Shown here: piece after piece, positions 44,309 through 54,400 of the stretch
Layout: the number at the start of each line of letters is the position of its first letter
Position numbering within the stretch: position 1 is the stretch's first letter
DNA from: Chlorogloeopsis sp. ULAP01
GTDB taxonomy: Bacteria > Cyanobacteriota > Cyanobacteriia > Cyanobacteriales > Nostocaceae
Length of the DNA: 64,000 bases
Direction of reading: 5' to 3'
NCBI RefSeq assembly: GCF_030381805.1
Contig: NZ_JAUDRH010000001.1
Location: 496,001 to 560,000, forward strand
Notes under the pieces: model-generated
What the model was told of the DNA's origin: nothing
What the model saw: the letters and a program-made list of their open reading frames with translations, nothing else
The model's database searches: none
Made by a program: the position numbers and the translations under genes

Positions 44309-44512
44309 CTATTTCTTCTTATCCTCCAGGTTCCCAGCTTTTTGCAGTACAGGAATGCATTGGTTAATCATCCAGATCAAGACTTCGATGGGGGTATCTC
44401 CTTGTTGAATGCGGTTTTCGGCTTTGATACCGATAAGCAGGATTTTCAGGACTAGTAATAAACTGATAATTTTACGATTATATAGGCTGCGATCGCTTTG
44501 TAATTTTTTCAT
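44309..44512 (-). CDS. Small hypothetical protein, 67 aa
   Basis: Begins MKKLQSDRSLYNRKIISLLL with a short hydrophobic stretch (about 15-28) and a polar C-terminus ending NLEDKKK. A GAGG at eight bases before the ATG supports translation. It starts 180 bases upstream of the divergent NACHT gene. I recognise no family; it could be a small membrane-associated peptide or a spurious frame. Confidence 0.45.
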   Translation of the reverse strand: MKKLQSDRSLYNRKIISLLLVLKILLIGIKAENRIQQGDTPIEVLIWMINQCIPVLQKAGNLEDKKK

Positions 44513-44691
44513 TTCTTAACCTCGTTTCTAGCTTCAAACCGAGGTTAAGGTTGGGACTTATGAACAAGTAATTTTCCCAAACATTCCAGAAAAGCCCCAT
44601 AGAATAGATTTAAGTGTGCTTGGGAAAGATGTTTCCTTTGGGACAATTTGAATTTTTTGGAAAAATTTTGCTGGCTAGTTGTAATACTTAG

Positions 44692-47600
44692 ATGGGACGA
44701 AATCTTAGCTACGAAAATGGTAGAGAACAGTCAAAAATATTACTTAGCGCCTTGCTATCATTTTTGGAAGAGTCGGAAGAATCCGATAGCTACAGAGATT
44801 TAGACATCAAGGCTGATTGGCAAGGAGAAAATCAGTTATGGGTTACACATTCCACTCTAGAAGCACTTGCCAAACTCACCAGTAATTATGGGAATAGCTT
44901 GGGAAATGAAGATATTCGCAATGCTTTACAATGTTTGGCAGCATTAAAGATTCTAGAAGACAAACGCGAACAAGTTAGTGCCAGAACTAAAACTAATTCC
45001 AAAGTTTGGCGTTTTGTATTGCAGTTTCCCAGTATCGACAAACAAGAAAATCTCAATTGGTTATTTCAATCTAGTGGCGAATGGGATAAACGCCGTCAAG
45101 CTCAAAAATCTCAGAGTGGGAAAGTTCCAAAGCAAACAGCAGTAGCATCCCAAGCTTTAGATTGGCGCGAAGTCTGTCGTAAATCATTAGAAAAGCACAA
45201 GCAGCTAACTTCCAAGCAACTGATGTGTGCGGATGCAATGGTATTTGATATTGATAAACTTCACGTACCTTTGGCATTAGTTGAACGCAAAAAGCCAGAT
45301 AAACGCAATGACGATGATAACCCTGCATCTTCGCGGTTATATCAACCAGAATACAAAGAACGGGAGAAGTTTGAGTACAAAGAATTTCTTAGCAAAGTTC
45401 TAAAATCACAGCACAGCCACAAAATTGCCATTATTGGCGAACCAGGCGCAGGTAAAACGACGCTGTTGCAACGCATCGCCTTTTGGATCTTGGATGAAAC
45501 TCAAAATTTACCAATTTTTATACGCTTGGGTAATTTAGGCAATCCTGCACCAAAGTTCCAGGATGTTCGCAATCATTGGTTGGAGGATGTTTTAGGTAGC
45601 GAAGCACACAAGAGAAAAGCTGAATTTGAAAAGTTGTTGAGTGATGGTAAGGTGTGGCTGCTGCTGGATGGTGTAGATGAAATGGCAACTTACGAACATC
45701 CTCTGAGTTGTATTGATAGATGGATACCAACTTGCTATCAGACTTGTCGCGTTGTTTTAACTTGTCGGCTCAATACCTGGGAAGCAAATCCTTATGCACT
45801 CAATGGCTATCAAACCTACCGTACATTGCAGTTTAGCCAAGAGAAAGTTGAGGGGTTTATCAAGGCTTGTTTTGAAAACCCCAACGATGCACAAAAATTG
45901 CAGCAGGCGTTAAATCAACCAGGGAAAGAACGGATTAAAGATTTAGTTAAAAATCCTTTGCGGTTGATGCTGTTGTGTTCCACTTGGCATTTACACGATG
46001 GTAAGTTACCCGATACCAAAGCAGAACTTTATCAAATGTATGTGGAGGAATTTTATTGTTGGAAACAAGATGAATTTCCCACAACATCCCAACAAAGAAA
46101 GCAACTGAACGCCAAGCTGGCAGAGTTGGCACTAAAGGCAATTGATGAGAAAGAGAAGCGATTTTGTTTGCAAAAGAAATTTATTGAAGATGTATTTGTT
46201 GATGCTTCGCTGTTTGATTTGGCAGTTAACAAGCTTGCTTGGTTAAATCAAGTTGGAGTTGATGCAAATAATCCAAACCCGAATAATCCTGTTTATGCTT
46301 TTTATCATTCCACGTTTCAGGAATATTTTGCAGCGTTAGCAATTGATGATTGGGATTTTTTTCTACCTCGCACTCATAATAATAACAATCTTAAGCCAGT
46401 TCCAGAAAGATATCGCATTTTTGAACCACAGTGGAGAGAAGTTATTTTACTTTGGTTTGGACGTCAAAATATCTTGCCAGAAGAGAAAGAAGCTTTTATT
46501 AAAAAATTAGTAGGTTTTCAAGATGAATGTGAAAATTTTTATTATTATCAAGCGTATTTTATAGCAGCAGCATCTATAGCAGAGTTCAATTGTAGATATT
46601 CAGACAAAATTGTAAAACAAATTATTCAATGGAGCTTTGAAGATTCAGAATCTGAAACTTATTGTTGGGAAAACGATCCTTTACAAAAACAAGCTACAGA
46701 AATCATACACGAAACTGATACTACTAAAGCAGCTAATTTCTTAATTGAACGAATACAAGCTAATCCATTAGAAAATTTGTCTAAGTCAGATGTTAATGCT
46801 TTACAAGATGCATTGCTCCATGCTCAAGATACATTAGAAAATTTATCTAATCTACAAATTGCAGATAGTGAAGAGAGTATTGATTCAAAATTGACTAATC
46901 AATGCAAGATTATATCTCAGATATTAGCTTTAATTATTAATCGTGATAGATTGTGTTGCAGAATCAGTAAGATTTTAAGCCATATTGCTCCACGCAATTC
47001 AATAAATATTATATTTTTAGAAAAGATTTTAAAAGAAGATATATATAAATTTGAGTTTGAGGATTTGCAATGGATTCGTTTTTCTGCTGCTCGAATTTTA
47101 TTAAAAATTTATCCTAACAGTTCACTTGCTATTAAAGTTTTGATTGAATTGTTGATTTCCAACTGTAAATTTAATAAGAAAAATCATAAATCCTCGTTTT
47201 TGAATATAGAGGTGAAATTTTTTTTGGAACAAATAGATACTAGCAAGTCTGATATCATCAACCCCCTACTTCAATTACTTTATTCTGAGCAAGACATTAA
47301 AATTTATAGCGAAGCCGCAGAAATTATAGGAAAGATTGCTTTTAATAACTCAACAGCCATCAAGGCTTTAACAAAGCTAATAAAATCTTGTCAAGACGAA
47401 GATAAGAGGTTTACAATTGCTCTATGTTTAGGCAACATTAATCCTAATAATTCAGAATTTATTCACGTTATAGTTAATACACTTAGTAGCTTAAATCCAA
47501 TAAAGTGTTATTTAATTATTGAACACATCGTAAGAAAAAATACTTTTATAAATCAAGAAATAAGTTGCGCTCTCACTAAATTCATAAAAGATGTACATAA

Positions 47601-48933
47601 CTACTTGGATTTTTTATATATAACAAAGGAAGAGAAACAACGTAATACTAATTATCATGAGAGTAATGATACTGAGCTTTTACAGGAAGCCTGTGCATTT
47701 GCTGTTGAGTTTATATCAGAAAACGCAACTAAAAATATTATAGATATTTCTACTTTTGAAAAACTACTTGATACTATTCAGCATGATTGGTATCTTATAA
47801 TAATAGCCAAATGTTTATGGCAACTTCATCCTAAGCACAAAAAAGCAAAGGAAATTTTTAATAGGTTTTTAAACAGCCCAGATTCTATGACTCGCTTAGA
47901 GGCAGCTCACTACCTACTTATGGTTGCTCCAAATGATCCTCAAGCTGTAGTTACTCTTGTAGAATTACTGCGCGACGAACATAATTGTAATGTTATTGAT
48001 ATTTTGGGTTCTGATTTTTATAAAAAGGATAATCCAGAGATTATTTGGAATCTTGAAGAATTACTTAAGCACCAAGATGAAGTTACACGTAGCTTGGCTG
48101 CTCAAAGTCTGATAAGAATCAATTTTAGTGAGAAAGCAACTAATATTTTAATTGAGTTACTTAATAGTCAAAAGCAATATTCCACTGCTCTTTATGATTT
48201 ACAATGGAGCCTAAAGAAAAATGATTTAATTGATTCTAAGCTTTTAATTCGGCTTATAAAAAATTTGATTGGGATTTTACAATCCAACCAAAATGATTAC
48301 TCTGTGCAAAGTGCTGCTGATTTAATAATTAGTACTTGTCCGAAAGTTTTATTTGCAGATGTGATTAAATCTCTAAAACAATTTTTAGAAAAATCAGTAG
48401 CTAAGAGTGATCCTGCCCTTTATCAAAACTGTTATAGAGTCATCTGGCATTGCGCCCAAAATATGACCTATCCTGACTTTTATCAAGCTTGGCATCAAGG
48501 AGAGGAAGTGAGAACTGATTTAAGTCAAACCCTTAACCAGGTTGATTTACCTAACATTTTGAAAAAAGCGATCGCTAATAACCCCCACCTCAATCAAACC
48601 ACCCACCTCATCTACATTAACAACCCCGTTCCCGAAATTTACGACAAGATGCTTGACTGGGAATGTCCAGAGTGGGAAAGAGGAATCCCAGAAACAATTG
48701 CAACGCTGAAACTTTATTACAATTCCTTAAAACGTAAAAGCAGTAAAAGCTTGGTGTTGGTGTTTGACGAAAGCCAATCAACAAATCAAAAATGGAGCGA
48801 TTCTTTCTTTCACGACCTCAGTAAATTTGACGAGACAGTTTGTGTCATCAGCAACAACCTAAAAGATAATATTCCGTTAAAATTATTTACTCCTAACCAA
48901 TCAGTTGAAGATGTATTGGCATGGCTTGGATAA
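44692..48933 (+). CDS. Large NACHT-domain STAND NTPase, probable defence protein
   Basis: A 1413-residue protein. Residues 1-130 form an N-terminal winged-helix-like region (VTHSTLEALAKLTSNYGNSL ... WRFVLQFPS). The NACHT ATPase follows: Walker A IGEPGAGKTT (from residue 249), Walker B KVWLLLDGVDEM (about 320-331), sensor RVVLTCRLNTWE, and the winged-helix extension ending AFYHSTFQEYFAALAI. Residues about 560-1290 are AT-rich helical repeats of HEAT/ARM style. A short alpha/beta domain closes the chain (SLVLVFDESQSTNQKWSDSF ... VEDVLAWLG). STAND proteins of this type can detect phage and trigger defence; the effector here is not obvious. It is a single-gene unit. Confidence 0.88.
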   Translation: MGRNLSYENGREQSKILLSALLSFLEESEESDSYRDLDIKADWQGENQLWVTHSTLEALAKLTSNYGNSLGNEDIRNALQCLAALKILEDKREQVSARTKTNSKVWRFVLQFPSIDKQENLNWLFQSSGEWDKRRQAQKSQSGKVPKQTAVASQALDWREVCRKSLEKHKQLTSKQLMCADAMVFDIDKLHVPLALVERKKPDKRNDDDNPASSRLYQPEYKEREKFEYKEFLSKVLKSQHSHKIAIIGEPGAGKTTLLQRIAFWILDETQNLPIFIRLGNLGNPAPKFQDVRNHWLEDVLGSEAHKRKAEFEKLLSDGKVWLLLDGVDEMATYEHPLSCIDRWIPTCYQTCRVVLTCRLNTWEANPYALNGYQTYRTLQFSQEKVEGFIKACFENPNDAQKLQQALNQPGKERIKDLVKNPLRLMLLCSTWHLHDGKLPDTKAELYQMYVEEFYCWKQDEFPTTSQQRKQLNAKLAELALKAIDEKEKRFCLQKKFIEDVFVDASLFDLAVNKLAWLNQVGVDANNPNPNNPVYAFYHSTFQEYFAALAIDDWDFFLPRTHNNNNLKPVPERYRIFEPQWREVILLWFGRQNILPEEKEAFIKKLVGFQDECENFYYYQAYFIAAASIAEFNCRYSDKIVKQIIQWSFEDSESETYCWENDPLQKQATEIIHETDTTKAANFLIERIQANPLENLSKSDVNALQDALLHAQDTLENLSNLQIADSEESIDSKLTNQCKIISQILALIINRDRLCCRISKILSHIAPRNSINIIFLEKILKEDIYKFEFEDLQWIRFSAARILLKIYPNSSLAIKVLIELLISNCKFNKKNHKSSFLNIEVKFFLEQIDTSKSDIINPLLQLLYSEQDIKIYSEAAEIIGKIAFNNSTAIKALTKLIKSCQDEDKRFTIALCLGNINPNNSEFIHVIVNTLSSLNPIKCYLIIEHIVRKNTFINQEISCALTKFIKDVHNYLDFLYITKEEKQRNTNYHESNDTELLQEACAFAVEFISENATKNIIDISTFEKLLDTIQHDWYLIIIAKCLWQLHPKHKKAKEIFNRFLNSPDSMTRLEAAHYLLMVAPNDPQAVVTLVELLRDEHNCNVIDILGSDFYKKDNPEIIWNLEELLKHQDEVTRSLAAQSLIRINFSEKATNILIELLNSQKQYSTALYDLQWSLKKNDLIDSKLLIRLIKNLIGILQSNQNDYSVQSAADLIISTCPKVLFADVIKSLKQFLEKSVAKSDPALYQNCYRVIWHCAQNMTYPDFYQAWHQGEEVRTDLSQTLNQVDLPNILKKAIANNPHLNQTTHLIYINNPVPEIYDKMLDWECPEWERGIPETIATLKLYYNSLKRKSSKSLVLVFDESQSTNQKWSDSFFHDLSKFDETVCVISNNLKDNIPLKLFTPNQSVEDVLAWLG

Positions 48934-49248
48934 ATATAACTTTCATGCGAAAAAATAGCATGATTATGCTATTGTCACAACTCGTAGCGATCGCAATTCG
49001 TAATTGCTAAGTAATTTACCGAAACGTTAATTTTTATTGAAGTTTAACAACACAAATGTTGTTTTAATTGAGCGCCTAATCCAATCAGCAACGACATTTC
49101 AGGCATTCCTTAGGGATGTAAACTTACAAGAAGCCAACTTCTGTCACACTAGAACTTTTGAGAGAATCAAAAACGATTTAATAATCAAGCAATCATTGTC
49201 CACCTCTAATTCGGACATACTTCGTTTGATTAACAGGGAGAACACCGA
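48934..49248. other. chlB upstream region
   Basis: No convincing gene. A 71-codon frame at 49037-49252 overlaps the chlB start by ATGA but starts at TTG without a ribosome binding site and has no family likeness; translated leader or chance are both possible. A GCGATCGC site lies near 48988. The chlB leader and promoter must be here. Confidence 0.45.
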
Positions 49249-50775
49249 ATGAAATTGGCTTACTGGATGTATGCAGGCCCAGCCCACATCGGCACTCTGC
49301 GGGTTGCCAGTTCTTTTAAAAACGTTCATGCTATTATGCACGCGCCCCTTGGCGATGACTATTTCAACGTCATGCGTTCCATGCTTGAGCGGGAGCGGAA
49401 CTTCACCCCGGTAACAGCCAGTATCGTTGATCGTAACGTTTTGGCACGTGGTTCCCAAGAAAAAGTGGTGGACAACATTACCCGCAAGGATAAGGAGGAA
49501 ACTCCCGATCTAATTGTTCTCACTCCTACTTGCACCTCCAGCATTTTGCAAGAAGATCTACAAAACTTCGTCGAGCGCGCGAAGATAGAAGCGAAAGCAG
49601 ACGTGATGCTGGCGGATGTGAACCATTACCGCGTCAACGAACTGCAAGCAGCCGATCGCACTTTGCATCAAATCGTTCAGTACTACATTGAAAAAGCCCG
49701 CAAGAGAGGCGAACTACCACAAGGCAAAACCGAAAAGCCTTCTGTTAACATCATTGGTATTTCCACCCTTGGCTTCCACAATCAGCACGACTGCACCGAA
49801 TTAAGGAGGCTGATGGCAGACTTGGGAATTGAAGTCAATACTGTGATTCCCGAAGGTGCTTCTGTACACGAATTGAAGAACCTCCCTCGTGCTTGGTTTA
49901 ACCTCGTGCCTTACCGCGAACTTGGTTTAATGGCAGCTCGCTACCTCGAACAAGAATTTGGGACACCTTACATCAACATCACCCCAATGGGTGTAGTAGA
50001 AACTGCTCGTTGCATCCGCAAAATTCAGCAGATAATTAATGAGCAAGGCGCTAATGTAGACTACGAAGACTTTATCAACGAGCAAACCCTGCACGTCTCC
50101 CAAGCCGCTTGGTTCTCCCGTTCCATCGACTGTCAAAACTTGACTGGCAAGAAAGCTGTAGTTTTTGGTGATAACACCCACGCCGCAGCCATAACCAAAA
50201 TTTTGGCACGAGAAATGGGCATTCACGTTGTTTGGGCTGGAACCTACTGCAAATACGATGCAGACTGGTTCAGAGAGCAGGTAAGCGAGTACTGTGACGA
50301 AGTGATTATTACCGACGATCACGGTGCCATTGGTGATGCGATCGCTCGTGTCGAACCTTCTGCCATCTTTGGCACGCAAATGGAACGTCATGTTGGTAAA
50401 CGTTTAAACATTCCTTGCGGTGTAATTGCTGCACCGATTCACGTCCAAAATTTCCCAATTGGTTATAAACCATTTTTGGGTTATGAAGGTACAAATCAAA
50501 TTACAGATTTGATCTATAATTCCTTTACCTTAGGAATGGAAGATCATTTACTAGAAATATTTGGTGGTCATGATACTAAGGAAGTAATTACTAAAGGAAT
50601 TTCTGCGGAATCTGACCTGAATTGGACAAAAGATGGTCTAGCAGAATTGAATAAAATTCCTGGTTTTGTGCGTGGAAAAGTAAAGCGCAACACAGAGAAA
50701 TTTGCTCGTGAGCGAGGTATTAAAGATATCACAACAGAAGTGCTATACGCAGCCAAAGAAGCAGTAGGAGCATAA
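49249..50775 (+). CDS. chlB: Light-independent protochlorophyllide reductase subunit B
   Basis: A 508-residue ChlB, which with ChlN forms the catalytic component that reduces protochlorophyllide in the dark using electrons from ChlL. Landmarks: MKLAYWMYAGPAHIGTLRVA, LIVLTPTCTSSILQEDLQNF with the FeS-ligating Cys, GISTLGFHNQHDCTELRRLM, and PIHVQNFPIGYKPFLGYEGT. The length and ends fit. chlL and chlN are not adjacent in this window. A strong hairpin ends the gene. Confidence 0.98.
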   Translation: MKLAYWMYAGPAHIGTLRVASSFKNVHAIMHAPLGDDYFNVMRSMLERERNFTPVTASIVDRNVLARGSQEKVVDNITRKDKEETPDLIVLTPTCTSSILQEDLQNFVERAKIEAKADVMLADVNHYRVNELQAADRTLHQIVQYYIEKARKRGELPQGKTEKPSVNIIGISTLGFHNQHDCTELRRLMADLGIEVNTVIPEGASVHELKNLPRAWFNLVPYRELGLMAARYLEQEFGTPYINITPMGVVETARCIRKIQQIINEQGANVDYEDFINEQTLHVSQAAWFSRSIDCQNLTGKKAVVFGDNTHAAAITKILAREMGIHVVWAGTYCKYDADWFREQVSEYCDEVIITDDHGAIGDAIARVEPSAIFGTQMERHVGKRLNIPCGVIAAPIHVQNFPIGYKPFLGYEGTNQITDLIYNSFTLGMEDHLLEIFGGHDTKEVITKGISAESDLNWTKDGLAELNKIPGFVRGKVKRNTEKFARERGIKDITTEVLYAAKEAVGA

Positions 50776-50793
50776 ATTCAAAATTATTTCCAC

Positions 50794-50847
50794 AAGAGTT
50801 AGTAGTAAGAGATAAAATTTACTCTTACCACTAACTCTTTTATTTTT
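50794..50847 (+). terminator. Strong intrinsic terminator after chlB
   Basis: AAGAGTTAGTAGTAAGAG (50794-50811) pairs with CTCTTACCACTAACTCTT (50822-50839) with one mismatch across a 10-base loop, and is followed by TTATTTTTA. It is 18 bases beyond the chlB stop. Confidence 0.85.
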
Positions 50848-51480
50848 ACTGAATGATTTTCATCACCTGATTCACATCTTGCGCCTCGCTCCTAAAACGC
50901 CTAGAACTGAAGTTCCTCTCTTCTAGCTCAAGTCAGTTAAAACTGACTGAAAATCTTACCTAATCTGCTTGAGCAGACTTTAGCTTTTAGCCCTTGAAAT
51001 TTATTTCTTGGTGGATAAGAGCACAGATACAAGATATGAGATGAACAACTTTTATTTTATAAAGATAAATTTATTTATAGGCAAGGCCATCTCTATGCTT
51101 TAATTCAGCAGGCACCAATCTTAAGATATATTTTAAAGATATGGAAATTGCTATAAAGTACTTAATAAAAAGCGATTAAGACTAAATGTTTTTAAGGCTC
51201 GAATCATTAACCCTAGAAACCAATACGGTTCAGTTCAGGGTAGCCGACACCTTAAAAAGTGTAACTTTCCAGGCACAGCCTACCTTTGCAGGCTTGGTTA
51301 ATTGAAGCCTCAGGCTTAAGTCAACCGTATTGCCGTAGAATCGGCTCCTTGATTCAAGCTGGCAAAGCTGATCCACAAAACTGACACTATCTTAAGGATG
51401 ACTGAATTTATCTTCAAAAAATTCCTCAAACTAGTAGTCTCGATTGATTTATTGAAAACTTTGCAGATTGGATCTTATGT
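50848..51480. other. Intergenic region with degenerate repeats
   Basis: No gene. TCAGTTAAAACTGA (50932-50945) is a palindrome, and CTGCTTGAGCAGAC (50968-50981) another. A degenerate copy of the composite repeat spans 51228-51330 (AGCCTACCTTTGCAGGCTTG core). The kinase promoter should lie after 51340. Confidence 0.55.
51228..51330. repeat. Degenerate composite hairpin repeat
   Basis: GACACCTTAAAAAGTGTAAC corresponds to the ACACCCTTAAGGGTGT hairpin of 19243-19333, then CACAGCCTACCTTTGCAGGC corresponds to the GCCTGCCTCCGCAGGC core, then AAGCCTCAGGCTTAAG. Mutations have broken parts of each stem. Confidence 0.65.
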
Positions 51481-54400
51481 ATGTTAACTCACCGGACTGT
51501 TATTGTCATTGCCGACTCTGATGAGAGCAATAACGATTATGAGCATCAATTACAGCAAGATGTGAGTTTTGCATACAGAATTCTAACAGAACGCTATCGC
51601 ACCAAAATTCTGACACTGTCTCAATCACAGCAAATCGATGGCATCCTCTTAGAACTCAATTCTCGCCATTCCGGTAGCTTTGATTTTCTGAGGCAAATGA
51701 AAGAACAAATGGGCGATCGCTGTCCGCCAATTGTGGTAATTGGTAGTGGTGATGCAGAGATTGTAGTGCAAGCATTCAAAAATGGAGCTACAGAATATCT
51801 GATCAAAGAGCGGCTCACTCCAGATGATCTGCGGTTAGGAATGCGGAGTGCGATCAAAAATGCACAGTTGCAACGGGAACTGCAACGCAATCAAGAGCAG
51901 TTCCAAACGTCCATTGAAAATATGCTAGACTGCTTCGGCATCTTCTCATCGATGCGGGATGAGTCGGGGCAGATTGTGGACTTTCGCATCGATTATCTCA
52001 ATGCAGCAGCCTGTGATAATAACCGAATGCCCAAACACAAGCAGATTGGCAGAGGATTGTGCGAGTTACTGCCTGCCCATCGCGCATCAGGGTTATTTGA
52101 CGAATATTGTCGATTGGTTGAAACGGGAGAGGCATTAATTAAAGATTCACTGGTTTATGAGGATACCTATGGTGAGCAACAGCTGGTGCGAGCATTTGAT
52201 ATTCGTGCTACCAAGTTGAATGATGGGTTTGTTGCCTCCTGGCGAGATATTACCGATCGCAAGCGTATGGAACTGGAACTCAGCCAGACAGCAGCCGCTT
52301 TAAATGCCAGTCAACAACTTTATCGAGAGTTGGCACAAGCAATGCCCCAAATGGTTTGGACTGCCGATGCCAGGGGATTTGTCAATTACTGGAATCAACG
52401 CTGGCATGAGTATACGGGCTTGAATGAAGCCGAGTCAATGGGCTTGGCGGGGATAACTACGGTTCATCCTGATGAGCGCGATCGCACCCTTGAGCAGTGG
52501 CAGCAGTCTGTAGCCAACGGAGAACGTTTTGAAATTGAATACCGAATTTGCCGTTGGGATGGTGTGTATCATTGGTTCATCTGTCGGGGGATACCGACGC
52601 AAGATAGCCAAGGACAACTTACGGGTTGGATTGGCACGATTACCGATATTGATCATCAAAAGCGGCTAGAGGAAAAGCTGCTCAACGAAATCGCTAACCA
52701 CCAGCACACCGAGCAAAATCTGCGAGCCGCTAACCAAAAAATTACCAATATTCTCGAAAGCATGACAGATGCGTTTGTCGCACTTGATCCAGACTGGCGC
52801 ATTACCTACGTCAACCAGATGACTGCTCGTATTAATCAAGTTTCACCAGAGGAGCTGATTGGTAAATCCCATTGGGAAGTTTGGGCTGCAACTAAGAACA
52901 GTATTCTTGAAGAGAACTACCAACGGGCGATCGCAGAACAAATTCCCGTTCATTTTGAATATTTTTATGAATCGAGGCAGCGATGGTATGAAGTTCACGC
53001 CTATCCTGCACCTGATGGATTAGGCATTTACTACTGCGATATCAGCGATCGCAAGCAAATTGAATATGGATTAAGGCAGCAAGCCGCTCAACTGGAGCAA
53101 ACAAATTTAACCTTGCAAGAAACTTTAGAGGAGCTTCAAGTTGCCCAAGAAGAACTGCGTCAACAAAATGAAGAACTAGTAATTGCCCATAATCTAGCCG
53201 AAGCAGAAGGAAAACGTTACCGGGATCTGTTTAATTTTGCACCCAATGGTTATGTAGTAACCGACGCAAATGGCATGATTCAGGAGGCAAACCAGGCGAT
53301 CGCTACATTAGTGGTAATCAATCAAAGTTATTTGGTCAATAAACCATTAGCAGTCTACATCAGTGACTCAGATCTTCGAGCTTTTAGAAATTTGCTTAAC
53401 AATTTGTATCGGCAATCGCAAGCACAAAAGCTGCAAACCGAAGAACTGAGCTTAAAATCAGCAAACGGGCATCCAATTCCAGTTGCAATTACAGGAACAG
53501 CCATGCGCGATGCTCAAGGAAGAATTGCTGGGGTTCGTTGGTTAATTCAAGATATTACTGAACGCAAACAGGCACAAGCAGCACTTGCAGCAAACGAAGC
53601 CCGACTGCGAGGATTTGTAGATGCCAATGTGGTTGGCATTCTCTACGGAGACATCTACGGGAACATTAATGAAGCCAACGATGAGCTATTGAGAATTATC
53701 GGCTACACGCAAGAAGATTTGCGTGCAGGCAGACTTCGCTGGATTGATCTCACGCCGTCAGAATACCTACCGCTCGATGAACAAGCGATCGCAGAGGCAC
53801 GGGCAAACGGTGCCTGTACCCCTTACGAAAAAGAATATATTCGCAAAGATGGCAGTCGAGTTCCGGTTCTGGTGGGTTATAGCCTGGTAGGAGAGGCAAG
53901 AGAAGAGTCGGTAGCTTTCATTCTCGATTTAAGCGATCGCAAACAGGCAGAGGAAGCACTACGCCTTAGTGAGGAACACTACCGCTACCTGGCAGAGGCG
54001 ATTCCACAACTAGTTTGGACATGCAATGCTAGTGGTGTTTATGACTACGTAAATCAGCGATTGTGTGAGTATATCGGATTGTCCTTTGAGCAGATTATAG
54101 GAACAGGCTGGCTTTGTGCCGTTCACCCAAATGATCTAAAAGCGACTCAAGCCGCGTGGATGAATGCTGTGCATCACGGTAGTTGCTATCGCCATGAATA
54201 TCGCTTGAGACGAGCTGCTGATCATAGCTACCGTTGGCATCTGGCACTGGGTTTGCCACTCAAAGATAAACAAGGACGGGTGGTAAAATGGTTTGGCACC
54301 TGCACAGATATTCACGATCAAAAGGAACTAGAAATTGAACGCGAGCACTTATTGCAGCTAGAGCGAGCCGCAAGGGAAGCTGCCGAACGAGCCAATCGCA

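Noticed and set aside
49037..49252. 71-codon frame overlapping the chlB start by ATGA
   Set aside because: The overlap suggested translational coupling, but it starts at TTG without a ribosome binding site and shows no family pattern; chance is more likely.
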